From Pohlia nutans (taxonomy: Eukaryota; Streptophyta; Bryopsida; Bryales; Mniaceae), in contig CM040094.1 of NCBI GenBank assembly GCA_022496805.1, forward strand, positions 8,331,501 to 8,395,500: a stretch of DNA of 64,000 nt, read 5' to 3'. Shown in pieces: positions 24,466-51,111 of this stretch. Position 1 is the stretch's first letter. The number at the start of each line of letters is the position of its first letter. The position numbers and the translations under genes were made by a program. Below the pieces are notes generated by a model, which made no database searches, was not told where the DNA came from, and was given only the letters and a program-made list of their open reading frames with translations.

Positions 24466-25769
24466 TGGCCAATTAGTCAAAGTACGTTGCACATGGGCAC
24501 CTCAGAAGATGTAAAACTTCAAGTGAAGATGTGTCATTTCCATTTCCCCAGCATAGAAGTTAAAGTGAGCAAATTTTCAAGGGAAGATGCGTCATTTGTA
24601 TTCATGGGGGTAATCGCAACAAAAGAAAAAAAATGGAATAATCGCCTGCTATTTTCCACCGTCGCATGATGCGTGGCCTGATTGTCAGGTTGGCTGGATT
24701 TGCCCTACCCCTAGTAACGTCATCGCAACCTACTGCCAGCTACCTTTGTTGACCTTGATGTCCGCCTCCTAAACCCTAAATCGCCTCCTCCAAAGCCCAA
24801 GCGTATCATACGTTGTACTCGGTCGAAGATTCGAAGTATGATTCAATGTGCAACGTATGACCTTCGCATGTTGTGCTCTTGATAAAATTCACCATTGTGG
24901 CCCATTCGTCATACTTCTACAAGGTAGGAAGCCTTTGGTATTCAACAAAAACAAAGTGGCATCAACCTTTAAGGCAAAATAAATAAATTCCCATAAGGTA
25001 CTATATCTAAGAGCGACCATTTTCTTAAAGTATCTATAGCTCAATCTTCTATTATAAGTAGATTCCGACACCCTAATGTTGATGAGAATGTGCACAATCT
25101 GAACATTAGAGTTTAGATTCGCTTTACGGTCAACCTATAGTCAGCACTTTGGAAATTCATAACTTATTCATACAATATCCAAATTATGCATGCTAAAGTT
25201 TATTGGAATTGTCTTGAACTTGCTAATAAGACCCACTGAAGATATTTTCTGTCTTATGTGTGTAAATAGGCTCAATTAGTAAGGTGAACGCTTTAAGGGA
25301 TAGTTGCCTTAAGTCTTTTTGCTAATGAGCCACATATTCCCCACCTTCATTGTTCCCCAGGCACAAATGTTTCAGACCCGTTGTATATATTGTACATAAA
25401 TAGACATGTGTTTGTGTATTTTTATTGCTTTTCCAATATGTCGGAGTAGGTGACTATTCTAAAACGTTGATGGCCCATTCACACCAGTCACCCAACGCTA
25501 GTGTGACAGAGAATATGCGTCCATCAAGTAAATTTTTGGTAGCAATTTTTTTTTTTAATTTGACACATGCAAGAAGCTACTCCAATGCATTTTAGGCACT
25601 GTAAGAAATTTGCGCTCCACTAACGCACATGTGTTTGCCAAAAGTAGGAAGAGACAAGGCTCTGACACCGCAAGAAACTGTATATTATTTTTGAAATTTA
25701 CCTTGCAAAATTCCAAGAACGCAATACAAATGTTGGAGCTTCTTGGTGTGAATGGGTCATCATATACAC
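24466..25769. other. Spacer, no gene seen
   Basis: AT-rich DNA with short frames only. TATGA/CGTATGA words near 24800-24860 form a small inverted repeat. Confidence 0.45.
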
Positions 25770-26185
25770 CAATGTTGCCGCATGCATGCATGCGTCATAT
25801 GACTTTGAGGGATTATGTTATCAACCAAAAAAATATAAAATATGCAATTAAAAATTACTCTAATATAACATTCAATAGCATACATTGTCTATGCATGGAC
25901 TCTACAGTAGATGGTATAGAATATACTACACCCAATAGTACTTCATCAGTAGCTAAGTGGACAGGTGAAGGCACAAGGTGATGAGTAAAGTGCATGAAGA
26001 AAAGGTAGTGGGCATTAAGGCTATTGAATGTTATAAACGCATGACAGAATGGAATGCAAAAAAGGAGCATGGTTCTACTTGCGGCATTGTAAGAAAAGAC
26101 AAGAGTTTGAATATTTTTTTGTTTTCTGGTTTTACTTTCTTCCATTTTGGGAACATAGATGCAATTGCAGCAAGGGCTTGGTGTC
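25770..26185. repeat. Dispersed repeat, copy 2, with an inner repeat
   Basis: Matches 24180-24465 at both ends. The middle (about 25860-26035) is an extra segment whose inverted copy lies in an intron of the receptor kinase at about 44838-45025 (ACACCCAATAGTACTTCATC, GATGAGTAAAGTGCATGAAG and flanks). The inner segment therefore appears to have inserted into the outer repeat. Confidence 0.6.
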
Positions 26186-26801
26186 CAAAGAAGATTTGTA
26201 TTGCACACACTAAAGATGCTTAAACCAACAACAACGAATCCGTAACCACACTTACATACACTAAAACCAACAAGAGAGAATCCATTACCAACTGTAACTC
26301 ATGCTACAACCAACATCATTGCAACATTGATTGCAAAAAATGCCCCTAGCTGTTGGTTTAATGCGCTAGATGGGAACCACTTTAAGCACCAGAAAATTAA
26401 ATAGAAAAATAGAGACGACAAGTTCTGCAATTTGAATGAAAAGACCATTTGCAGACACTATTCACTACATGAAATATAAGAATATATTTATGAGTCAGGG
26501 CACTATTCACCACATGAACATGACTTGCTCCTATTCAAAAAAAAAGAATTGGTAGTTTTGAGTCTCAACTGTAGTGACTTCAGGGAAACTCCATGTGCCC
26601 CAGTTGGGGGAGGTGGTGGTTTTAGAGCATCCAACCTGTAAATGTATTCCCTCATAGAATATGGGCCAAATTTGGAGGTGAGCAGTACATGGAATAAAGA
26701 ACCTTAGAGCAAGCCCAGTAGTTCGTCAATGTGCACCAAGTCCACATGCAAATTGGTGTGAGAGAATTAGGAACTTCCTCAGCAACAAACATCAAGCATG
26801 C
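26186..26801. other. Spacer, no gene seen
   Basis: No gene, RNA or clear repeat recognised. Confidence 0.4.
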
Positions 26802-27285
26802 TTAGGGCCGCTTTACACTATGGACCAAGAGCCATGACCATGAAATTCTAAAATCTGTGATTGGCCCAAAAAGAGCTCTTGGTCCTATTTGGCTTTACAC
26901 TACCTTGAAAAAAGGAGAATGACCACTAACTTTGAGGTCCCCAAAAACTACTAAAATCTGCCATTTGGATAATGTGCCATGGTCCAACAGGTTTTCCGTT
27001 GAGTCGAGGCAAAATGCTCGACTCAACGGAAATCAAGGGAGCCGTAAGGCTGAAAATCAGCCATTGGCCGAAATTTTTTTTTAATATTTTTTTAAATTTT
27101 ATATTAAAATATCAGCCCAAAGTTGTCCCGGTGCAAATCCACTTTACACTACAAGAGTGACCAATCCACTCAAAAATCCATTTTTGATATTTCATGGTCA
27201 CGGCTCTTGGCCAAGAGCCATGACCATGAAAATGATTTAATTTTCTTGGTCATGGCTCTTGGTCCATAGTGTAAAGCGACCCTTA
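26802..27285. mobile_element. Tourist-like miniature element (TTA duplication)
   Basis: About 484 bp with TTA at both edges. Inverted termini of about 40 bp begin GGGCCGCTTTACACTATGGA, mirrored as GACC-CTT at 27240-27282. A further internal copy of the CATGGTCA..GGCTCTTGG arm lies near 27196-27230, so the right side holds a hairpin. Three-base TTA duplication and GGG-starting ends fit PIF/Harbinger-derived miniature elements. No transposase is present. Confidence 0.75.
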
Positions 27286-27971
27286 GAATAAAGGTCATCA
27301 ATCAATTTTAAACTACTACTTTTGTTTCAACTTGAGACAATCATAATGATGGAGAATAAGTTTACTAAAGTTAACTTCATAAAGTGGGAGCATGGTCTTA
27401 TCACAGAGTAGGACAAAGTGCTTGATGGAGAAATCACCTCCACCATATGGACAATATTTGGAGTTGAAATATCAAACTCCAAACTATGAGAGACACTTTA
27501 CCAGTCACAAATAGCATTGGTGAGTGAAAAAAGGATGCTGCCGGGCCTGCTCTTATGAACCTATTTGTAAGGAGAGTATGAAGGAAAACTAAAAAGAACA
27601 AGTTGACACAAAATGGTAACTTTGTGCACAAATAGATTCTTTGCAGGGATGATCTGCACGTGGCCCTGTGGGTCCTTCAATAAATGTTATGAGTATTCTA
27701 CATAAAACGATCTTGAGTCGGTAGAACAGTCCAAATGTCCCTAACCCGGCCATATAAAGCCTTTCCACACTTTTGTTCATTAAATATGCTCTTCTGTATA
27801 AGCACCATAAATTGCACAAAAATGACCAATTGTCATCAGAAGCACGGAACTGGCTCAATCATTCAAACTGCAGTGCCTGGAATCCTGACGATTAAATTTA
27901 AATTGAGGGCCGCCATAGGCAATCGGATTGCAAGAAATCAAGAATTTGACCTCTCAACCCTTCACACTCAC

Positions 27972-28397
27972 TAAGGTAGACGACTTGTTTCCGATCACGT
28001 TAAGCAATTCAGCATACTTCCGGTGGAGTAACGAATAGGCAAATAATTTTGCAGTGTAGGGAAATAGATTTGAAGAAGGTTACATATTTTTGAACAAATT
28101 TTGGGGCATTATTCAATTTACTACAAATTTTCAAAGTGAAGATTCTCTCCAACCCGTTCTCGCAATATAGGCTGACCTATTTCCAAGAACTATAAAACTA
28201 GATTTCGAGAACACATGATATCATACTAACTCGGCCACAAGTTTCCATTCTTGGTGCCAACCATTCCATATTAAGAAGAAACATGTTTTTGTCACCGTTT
28301 ACAAATGAATTCAAAAATAATGTAGGCCTATTCACGGAAATAGGTAGCCCTATACTGCGTGATTGGGGGCCTGATCGAAAACAGGTCGTCTACCTTA
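27972..28397. mobile_element. Miniature element, TA-AGGTAGACGAC type (copy 1)
   Basis: 426 bp, TA on both sides, inverted termini AGGTAGACGACTTGTTTCCG / ...AAACAGGTCGTCTACCT. A near-identical copy lies at 34671-35096 in a receptor-kinase intron. A short second hairpin follows immediately in both places. Confidence 0.85.
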
Positions 28398-28508
28398 GTA
28401 GAATAGGTGGCGCTTCCCAGGACATGCCCAGGCAAAATCACTGTGCATGCGTGGAATTGGGCACTACTTGCCTAGGCATCTTCCTCGGTAGTGCCACCTT
28501 TTCTACTA
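28396..28508. mobile_element. Short hairpin element adjoining the previous one (copy 1)
   Basis: About 113 bp. Inverted arms of about 39 bp (TAGTAGAATAGGTGGCGCTT ... GGTAGTGCCACCTTTTCTAC) surround a core containing ATCACTGTGCATGC. It begins exactly at the right TA of the 27972 element. The second copy, at 35095-35209, has the same arrangement. Confidence 0.7.
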
Positions 28509-28928
28509 GCTAGTGAGTAGAGGCCAAAGCTCAAAGGTAGTCGCCCTTCAAAATGCCTATATGGCAACACTTTTTGATCAAGGTTGATGGACTCTCAAAG
28601 GAAGTTTGGGTTGAACGGAAATAGAAACCCAAACTATGGTTGAAAGATCGTCAATTATTTTTCATAAAAAAACAAAACTATGTTTTATTGCCTATTTTCA
28701 GCCCATTTCTTTGGACACTCAAACCCACAACCTATCGACTTGAACGGCTATAATGTGAAGCGGCCTTGAGAGCACTTGATAAAACCAATAGCCTGCTCCA
28801 AGCAAATGCGCGACAAATGTGTCACTGTATCACTAGCTACACATTCAAGGTTTATATTTCATAACTTTTTGACTTCCTTTCCCACTCTTCGTCCTTTAAT
28901 TCTATGTTGGAGTTTATATTATGTCCCT
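28509..28928. other. Spacer with possible element remnant
   Basis: No gene. The word AATGTGAAGCGGCCTTGAG near 28752-28770 resembles the right terminus of the 26802 element, so a decayed relative may end here. Confidence 0.35.
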
Positions 28929-29506
28929 TGATCCCTAAACATTCAACTATTCAAAATGAACAGATTTGAACTTTTTTTTCATCTATCATGCATTTTTTGC
29001 AAAGTGGATTTTTTACTTAAATTTTTATAGGCAATTAGCTGCATGCATGTGTGATCTGATTAGAAAAGGGGATGTTTTGTGAAAATTTTATGCCTCATTT
29101 TATGCCACATTATTTCAAAAAAAAAAAATTGTTTTTTTTTTGAAGATTTCTATGTAAAAGTACACTTGAAAAAGTCAACTCATAAAATCAAAGAACAAAG
29201 AAATCTTCAAAAATCACTATAGTTAAAGTATTACATTTCAAACCATCACAACAAATTTCATTTGTAGATTGTCAATATCTTATTTGTAATCAAATTACAA
29301 AAGAATTTTGAATTTTGAGTTTCAAATTTTATACAAAAATATTGGTGACAAAAATTGTAGATCTAGTCATATGAACAAAATCTAAAATTCATAATGTATA
29401 GCTTTTATTCATACATCAAGTTCCAATTATTCCTCTTAGTTGTATTTTATAAGGCATCTTTGCAAAACTCCCAAATCTAGGGAAGGTGAGGACGTTTAGG
29501 GGAATT
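28929..29506. mobile_element. TTAA-type miniature element, ~570-bp family, decayed copy
   Basis: Diverged copy of 20520-21087. Its ends are TTGATCCCTAAAC on the left and GTTTAGGGGAATT on the right, so the TTAA boundary has mutated on both sides. Internal sequence aligns over most of its length. Confidence 0.65.
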
Positions 29507-30910
29507 ATTGCCATCCTTCACTGGTTATGTAGTCCATGAACTTCACAATTTCTTTGTTTACCAATACATTGATGAGAGTGATACTTTCCTGTGAAGTGAC
29601 TACACCATTCCTTCTTTTTAGTTTCATCTATAATTTAATATAACACGAAAATAACATATCATAGAGTAAATGGATAATTTGTCTTTTCTTGAATTATGTA
29701 TTTTGGGACTATCCTAAACATCTTTTGAATGACTAATAATCATAATCACTCAATAAATGGCCAGACATGAAAAATAATAACTATGGCCCAAAAATCATTG
29801 TGAATAAAGAGTTTGTTAAAGATAGTTTGTTTATCCATGTTTCAAAGATATAGGTGGCAAGGTTAAAATGAATGTAGAACAACAATTTTCCGAGAGATCA
29901 CCCATTCCTACCGCTTAACAAATTGTGGTCAACATGAGAGCACTCCGTGTTGGTTCAACCACACCCAACTAAGAGCATTGCCACCCATGAGCGTCAAAAT
30001 GACTCGCCATATCATGTTTTATAAAGTTGATATTTCAAAATATGAGTCCCTAATGCCACTCCTTCCACCCTTACCACGCCACAATGCTTGCCTTTGAGTT
30101 GAATGTTACATAAATAGATCAACTCACATGAGGTAACTTTAGACATAATTGTGAAGTTCTAGGCATTTTGAAGAGACGCTCTTATCTCTACATCCTACCA
30201 AAATATGGCTCACTTTTGAAGTAGGGTTGGAGTCGCTCCGCTTTAATCTTTAATTTATTTTCCCCAAAAAATTTAGATGCCCTTTGGGTTGTCCCACCCA
30301 GGCCCTCTTGACGTTCAAGGGTCAAAGTCTTTTGATCAGGCCTATAAGAAGCTCCATTGGGATGTCCAACACAGGTAGCTTGCACACGCAAACTGCAACA
30401 TTGGATTAGAGTCAAGGGTTGAAGGAGCTTTGTCCTCAAGTATATTAGCAAGCGTAGTAATAAGAAGCAAGCTGCTTTGACGGATGGTTTTATCTCTATT
30501 TGGTATGTGAATCAAATTTTGTGCTTTGAAAACATCTACTATGCTACATGGATATTAGCTCCCACTCTTGCTAGTTTGCCGCCCGTTCTTTGGGACCCGG
30601 ATTGATTGTGTTCTCTCTTTTCAACTCTTTTCAACACTTAGAGAGAGTCCCTATGAAAGACGCACATCCACTCTCTCCAGTGAGAATAAACAAATTTAGC
30701 TCATGCTTTGGATTAGAAGATAGGTGTTAAAGTGATAGGACGGGCTTGGTACTTCCTCAAACCAAGGTTGTTGTCTTTTAGAGACCTGCTCTCACTTTTA
30801 TTAGAGACGAATCAGAGGAAGTTGAACACTAAACCGGTTGTTTATTATCTACAAGAGTAAGGTTGGGTGCTTCATGGAGAACAACTCTTAACCTCTAAGT
30901 GACTGATCGG
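29507..30910. other. Spacer, mostly unassigned
   Basis: No gene recognised. Around 30295-30325 a terminus like that of the 21084 element is present (CAGGCCCTCTTGACGTTCAA). Confidence 0.4.
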
Positions 30911-31018
30911 TTATTTTCTAGTCGCAACCTAAACAACATTAAATGCTTATTTTCTAATCGCAACCTAAACAACATTAAATGATTATTTTCTAGTCGCAAC
31001 CTAAACAATATTGACTGC
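30911..31018. repeat. Tandem repeat, 3 x 36 bp
   Basis: Three consecutive 36-bp units beginning TTATTTTCTARTCGCAACCT and ending ..ATTAAATG(C/A), the third with small changes. Non-coding. Confidence 0.85.
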
Positions 31019-31885
31019 TTATGGTCAAGAAATGGCATTTTTCAAGTTTTGATTACTTGTCCAAATTGGAGGTAGAGACCATGTTCTAATGTTGTTTGAT
31101 AATTTTCATTTGCAATATTGAGGTTTACTAAAAAAATAATTCAAAGACAAAGACCTCAATATTGTCTTAGTGTTATAAAACTTACTATTTCTGGAAACTA
31201 ATGACGGTATTTCATTTGAAAAATTTTATTTTAAAATTTTAGAATAGAATGTCTATTTTTAACTGATCATACCAAATTTCAAATTCTAAAAATAAAATTT
31301 GGAATTTTGGTGACTATTTAACAATAAATGCTTTTGAATTCATTAAATGAGTATTTAAAACTATTTTTGGAATTTTGATTATATAAATAATTACTAAACA
31401 TCATGCTTCTCATTTTCTCTATTGGACCAAACTTCATCAAAGTTGCAAAAGTAGCATTTTATACTAACACATTTAGGTTTTGCCCTTACCCCTTCTATCA
31501 TATAGGGGTTAATGCATTTGGCTCCCTCTTTCAAGTTAAAAACAACTGGCAATGAATCAAGACCATGAGTAAATAATTGCTTTTTTAATAGTTTTTTTTG
31601 AATTGTTGGACATATCTCCAACTCTGAATCCCCCGCTTGACGTTAATGCAAGAGGATAAAAACTACCCCCTATTTTGTACATGTACGGGCCACCTTAAAA
31701 AAAAACCCCCCCTCTTCCAAGAGTTCAAAATTCCCAAGAGGATCTTTTTACAAAAAGTAGGGGATGTAAGCTTAAAATTTGCAAAAAGAATTGCCAAAAA
31801 AAAACCCTAGAGTGCCTAAAATGAAAATTTCAGAAAATAAAATAAAGCCCATGGGTGAATAGTGCTTGCATTAATGTCGAGGGGA
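31019..31885. other. AT-rich spacer
   Basis: No gene recognised. A C-run (AAAAACCCCCCCTC) lies near 31705. Confidence 0.4.
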
Positions 31886-32076
31886 CACTAGAAGAAAAAA
31901 TGGACTTGTACGTTGAGCATGTTCACTCAAATGTGACCAAGTTCACTCAAATGTGACCAAGTTCACTCAAATGTGACCAAGTTCACTCAAATGCGACCAA
32001 ATTCACTCAAATGTGGCCAAATTCACTCAGAATCCCACTCCAAGTTGAGTGAACAAGTCCCTCTTTTCTTCTAGTG
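31886..32076. mobile_element. Miniature CACTA-ended element with internal 20-bp tandem repeats
   Basis: Starts CACTAGAAGAAAAAATGGAC and ends with the mirror ...TTTTCTTCTAGTG. Inside, 31921-32031 is a tandem array of about 5.5 units of GTTCACTCAAATGTGACCAA. CACTA termini plus direct subterminal repeats fit a non-autonomous En/Spm-type element. A separate lone CACTAGAAGAAAATG terminus occurs at 33270 in the adjacent gene. Confidence 0.65.
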
Positions 32077-32812
32077 GGGGGTTTAGAGTCAGTGGACATA
32101 TTCAGTCATCCTGAAATTGGGATGTCAGAATCTCAAACAATTCTATTGTTCCAAGGACTGTAGATGGAGCAGTCGGCGAGGAAATAAAGCAAAGCTGAGG
32201 CAAAGCCTATTTTTGAGACCTGTGGGGAGCTTTGAATTTATTACAAGGAGACGGTTGCACTCACAAGTAAGTACATGTGAAGGATGATTGAGTGATGGTG
32301 CATGTTACTGTGGCCATATAAGGTATGTACATCCAATTACTCATGCAGCCATGCCATCAATCATTTTTGCCATCAATCATTTTTGCCATCAATCATTTTT
32401 GGTGCTCATTGTATCCTCTTGTGGTTTAATTTTAGTTGACTCTACTATCGCTTCTTTGTGTCCTAAATCTGACTTCAATATCTTCTCATCTTCTCATTTT
32501 TAGGCTAAACTTTTCTGATTCCAGACTTTCTCTTTGATTTGCAAAGAGAGACATAGATTTCCCTTGTAGAGTCTATCCTCAAAAGAGGATAATTATCAAG
32601 AGTAACTTGGTTCCGGTGGTCGAGTCGGCAGCACTTCCCCTACATACTCTTCATTCACGCGGACCAGAGTTTCTCTCTCTTTCTTCCCTCATCCAAATTG
32701 CAAACAAATTCGTAAGAAGGCTGCAAAGTACCTGACAGAGTGTTCAAAGTTTTGTTGTGGCTAATCATTTGTTGCCCTAACTTAAAATCGGTTGCAGAAA
32801 CTCTCAAACAAT
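32077..32812 (+). promoter_or_regulatory. Upstream region and 5' leader of the receptor kinase
   Basis: No separate gene. A direct tandem CCATCAATCATTTTTG (three times, 32355-32400) is present. The kinase ATG is taken at 32813; the nearer in-frame TTG is not a plausible start. Confidence 0.4.
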
Positions 32813-47495
<14,683 letters not shown>

Positions 47496-48005
47496 TGACT
47501 GAGATGACCAGGTAAAGCCCAAGAAATCCTGAATTCAATAGCCCTCTGTACAGAATACACGCAATGAAATTAGTACGATGTATCACAGTGACTAGGTCTA
47601 AGTGTGCTATTGAAAAGATTGTCAAAACCTCGTCTTATAAGTACAATAAACCCGAATATAGACACAAACTAGCAACATGTTACTTTGGAAAGTATGTAAT
47701 TGTGTACCTATCAATGACGATGGGAAGGTAGTAAGTGCGTTCTTGTTCACCTTGTCGTATTGTGATAAAGCTCTTTCAATCCTGACTGCCAGGCATTTAA
47801 ATTTCTATGTCCTTGGACGTGAGTAAAGTACGAAGAGACAATTGGCCACTATTAGAAACCAAACCGATCAGAATAGTCTGAGAAAACAAATGCCATTTCA
47901 GGCGCAGTCAAAATAAATAATAAACCAAAATAGCAGTGAGCTGAAAGGGAGGATTGGAAAGCTCACACAATCCACTTCTGATGATAAGAATCAGGGCTTC
48001 TAGAA
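47496..48005. other. Kinase 3' UTR and spacer
   Basis: No gene recognised. The first part is probably the 3' UTR of the kinase. Confidence 0.4.
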
Positions 48006-48335
48006 TTAACCCCTAAACGTACCAACCCTTTGAACAGAAGTAGATGCTAGCCTCAAAAATAGATATTAGCATGGCTCAAATGTACATGAGGTGTACATGA
48101 GAGGTCCATTGCAAGCATAACATCTACCCAACAAATTTAACATACTTGCATTTGGAGGCCTCTCCAATATTATCAACATCTCCCCATCACAAGAGATTTA
48201 CCATAATTGGTAAAGAACCTGATGGGCTTCCAAAGATGACTTGGATGAAAGTCATCCGAGATTGTATGAGAGAGTTGCACAGCTTTGAATCTCTTCGAGA
48301 TCCAGTTTCTGGACGCTGGGACATTTAGGGATTAA
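48006..48335. mobile_element. TTAA-flanked miniature element (family E1)
   Basis: 330 bp from TTAACCCCTAAACGTACC to GACATTTAGGGATTAA. Inverted relative to 21446-21773. It lies between two convergent genes and gives the uninserted reference for the nesting seen at 50571. Confidence 0.85.
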
Positions 48336-48444
48336 GAGTCGCGGTACCAGCAAAGTAGGCAACTGTATATATTACAAGCTGTAATTAGTTGTACAGAAAA
48401 AGGCTAAATACTGAAAGAATGAGTAAGTACAGGCCCAACCTAAC

Positions 48445-50254
48445 CTAATCATCATAGGACATGTGCGGAGCGGCTTCACAACCCGGGTCGAATGCGTCTG
48501 CGGCGCCACAGCAATGCCAATACTGTGATATTTCCCCACCCCCAACTGTATCCATTGTACCGCCCATGTAGACGCTCTCGAATTTCCTCTTCGTCTCTCC
48601 TGCCACCACACCAACCTCAGAAACTGAATGATTTCTATTCTCTGAGTTTCAAGTGTGAAAGAGAGTCTAAAAAACCAAGGATACATGGTTTTAAAATCAC
48701 AAATTCAATCGATCCTATTGTGAAAAATATAATTCAGATGGGAACCAATTTTACATCAATAGAATCAGTGAAGAACATTGCATGTGTGGTAAAAGCAAAT
48801 AAAGGAAGTCCACTCAAAAAACAAGGTTCAATTTGGGATTCTTGGTCCTTTAGGGCCAAGATTTCACAGTTTTAAAATGACCAATTTGATTGAAGAATGT
48901 AATTCAAAAAAGACTAAATTTTATCTAAGCGAAGAACATTGCATGATTTCATGGTTTTAAATGACCAATATTGTGAAAAATATTATTCAGATGGGGCTGA
49001 ATTCTACATTACAGAGAAGAACATTGCATGTATTGGTAAACATTTTTAAAAATTAAAAAATTAAAAAATGTCCTGCTCAAAAACCACATGAGGCTAAATC
49101 TTGGTTCTTTAGGGTTTAAAGCAATTTGCAAGAGAAAAAAAAAAAACCAGATTGCACTGAACTCCGAAGTGTGCAGTGCGGAATCCACTCTGTTCTCTGA
49201 GCCTCAACCGCGAATCAAATTGAACCCTAAGGCCGAGGTTTCGTGATTTCTAAATGACCAGTTTAATTGATCATATTGTGAAAATCATTATTCAGACATA
49301 TCCTAATTTCACATCACCAGAATCAGCAAAGAACATCGCATATATTGGTTAAAAAATATTAAAAATAACTGAATCCACATATGACCACAAAACTGCTTTA
49401 GGAAAAAAATAAAACGAAACACAATTTAGGGCTTCATGGTCCTTAACCCCTAGACGTCTAAAACGCCGTCTGCATCACTGAACTTTGCAACGGTGGCATT
49501 TTCTCATTTTACCTCGGTTTTCTGATTGCAATACATCATTTTAAAGCTCTTATTCTATACTACAAGATCAACAGTGTCAACCGTGTCAAACTGAAGTCAT
49601 TTTCACACAAACAAATGATTTGCAGCAGGAGTTCCAATTCTCCTACGCTACAGAAAACACACAGTGGATGCTTAGGGAATACTCCCTTTGTCCCAAAGTT
49701 ATTGTCCAACTTGTTCGCTTGGTATTCCTTCGAGCCAATTTCATTGATCATATTGTAAGAAACATGATTAAAAAAGGTTCCAAATTATGTGACTAGAATG
49801 ATTGAAGAACATTGCATGTGTTCATTGCAACCTAAATAAAATTTGCCACAAGGAAGTATTTTTTTTTGACCTACTTAAAAAAGCACTTTCAAACATGACA
49901 ATAACTTTGGGACGGAGGGAGCAGGGAGTAAATGAGATTGCACCGACTGACCTCCGAAGTGAGCAGAGTGGAACCGACAAGCACGGGGATGATTCTGCAG
50001 GGGATCGAACAATTTCTTACAATTGCGGCAAGTGCGAAGCTCCACTTTCGCCTCTCCACCTCCGCTTACTGCTTGTGCCCTGACAATCCCTGCAGCACGA
50101 ACCACTTAAAACTTCCAAACAATTGGTGGCAATCTCGGAAATTTTCAAACAAGTAATCGATCTCACCATATTTTGCAGTCGGCCTGGGCGCCTGCAACAA
50201 AGGATTGATGGAAACGCGTGGAAGGAACGGAGCGCAAGCGGAGGCCGTCCACAT
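48445..50254 (-). CDS. Small conserved plant Cys/His protein, likely plastid-targeted
   Basis: Three exons on the minus strand: 50167-50254, 49952-50089, 48445-48599, all GT/AG and phase-consistent; 381 nt, 126 aa. An upstream in-frame ATG at 50317 would give 147 aa. The N-terminus (MWTASACAPFLPRVSINPLL) looks like a chloroplast transit peptide. The conserved core has CRNCKKLFDP, HPRACRFHSAHFGG, ETKRKFESVYMGGTMDT and QYWHCCG, ending AFDPGC...YDD. The Cys/His spacing (CxxC, CxxH, HCC, C) suggests metal binding. I recall close relatives of this core as uncharacterised conserved plant proteins, without a known function. Intron 2 (48600-49951) is filled with miniature elements. Confidence 0.85.
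48690..49445. mobile_element. Tandem, inverted family A segments
   Basis: Three successive diverged copies (about 48690-48870, 48870-49115, 49230-49445), inverted relative to 13466. Each contains words like ATGACCA.TTT.ATTGA, ATTGTGAAAAAT, ATTCAGATGGG and GAAGAACATTGCATGT, and most end in CTTGGT(C/T)CTTTAGGG. A further partial copy lies at 49730-49880. All are in intron 2 of the Cys/His gene. Confidence 0.65.
49443..49680. mobile_element. TTAA-type miniature element (family E2), right end interrupted
   Basis: Copy of 41644-41911 starting TTAACCCCTAGACGTC. The right end reads CTTAGGGAA and then enters the next element, so the terminal TTAA is lost or altered. Confidence 0.72.
49680..49930. 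mobile_element. Stowaway-like miniature element
   Basis: Starts TACTCCCTTTGTCCCAAAGT and ends with the mirror ACTTTGGGACGGAGGGAGCA-GGGAGTA. CTCCCTCCGTCCCA termini with TA are the classic Stowaway signature. It encloses a partial family A segment (49730-49880). Confidence 0.8.
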
Positions 50255-50440
50255 GGCTTCAAGCAACAATGGAAGGTGTCGAAGAAACCCTAACTTAGAA
50301 TGGAATGCAAATGGCACTTAGAACTCGATAGAGTGCTGATTCATTCACATAACTTATACCGATGTTGCCGCATTCATGCGTCAGGTAATTTTGAGGGAAT
50401 CTGTTCTTAACCAAGAAATATAAAATACGCAATTACAAAG

Positions 50441-51078
50441 TAGATTCTAGCCCCAAAAGTAGATATTCGCATGGCTCAGATGTACATGAGGTGTACATGA
50501 GAAGACCAGTGCAAGCATAAAATCTACCTAACAAGTTAAACATACTTGTTGTTGGAGGCCTCTCCAATATTAAGGTAGGATGTCCTAAAACCACCACCTC
50601 CCCCAATTATGACATGTAGACCTTTCTTGGGGCCACCACAGGTTAGACCCAAAACCACCAATTTCACTATTGAAGTAGACCAATGGCACGCCAAGCATCG
50701 CAAAGAAATAGTTGGTGGTTTTGGGTATCATTATGAGTGAAAATTAGTAGCACATGGTGTGAACATGAGGAAACCTAGAGGTCTGTTTTGGGTCACGAAG
50801 TTCTTTTCACTTCAAAAATTTGTATCAATTTCAATATTGGGAATTAAATTACGAATATTTGTGCATTCATGAGAAATCTTCTTCCAAATGACCGAAAAAT
50901 ATTTCTCGTAAATAACCTTGTTAAAATGAGGCCATATTTCTTAAGTTGGTGGTTTAAGGACATCCAACCTTATCAACAGCTCCCCATTACAAGAGATTTA
51001 TTGTAATTGAGAGTGCATTTAAAGGCTTCAAATCTGTTAATGATCCAAGTTTTGGACGCTGGGATGTTTAGGGGTTAA
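50441..51078. mobile_element. Family E1 element (left-truncated) split by another element
   Basis: Matches 48006-48335 from GTAGATATTxGCATGGCTCA to ..GTTTAGGGGTTAA, but is interrupted after CTCCAATAT by the 50571-50972 element. The uninterrupted 48006 copy reads CTCCAATAT-TA-TCAACA at this point. Confidence 0.82.
50571..50972. mobile_element. Nested miniature element, TA-AGGTAGGATGTCC type
   Basis: 402 bp including TA at both sides. Inverted termini AGGTAGGATGTCC / GGACATCCAACCT. Inserted in an E1 copy, whose intact sister gives the empty site with a single TA. Confidence 0.87.
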
Positions 51079-51111
51079 TGTATAACATTCAGTAGCCTTT
51101 GAAGAGATTTC

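Noticed and set aside
30911..32031. Short regularly spaced repeats as a CRISPR-like array
   Set aside because: Units are directly tandem with no unique spacers, and the host is a eukaryote.
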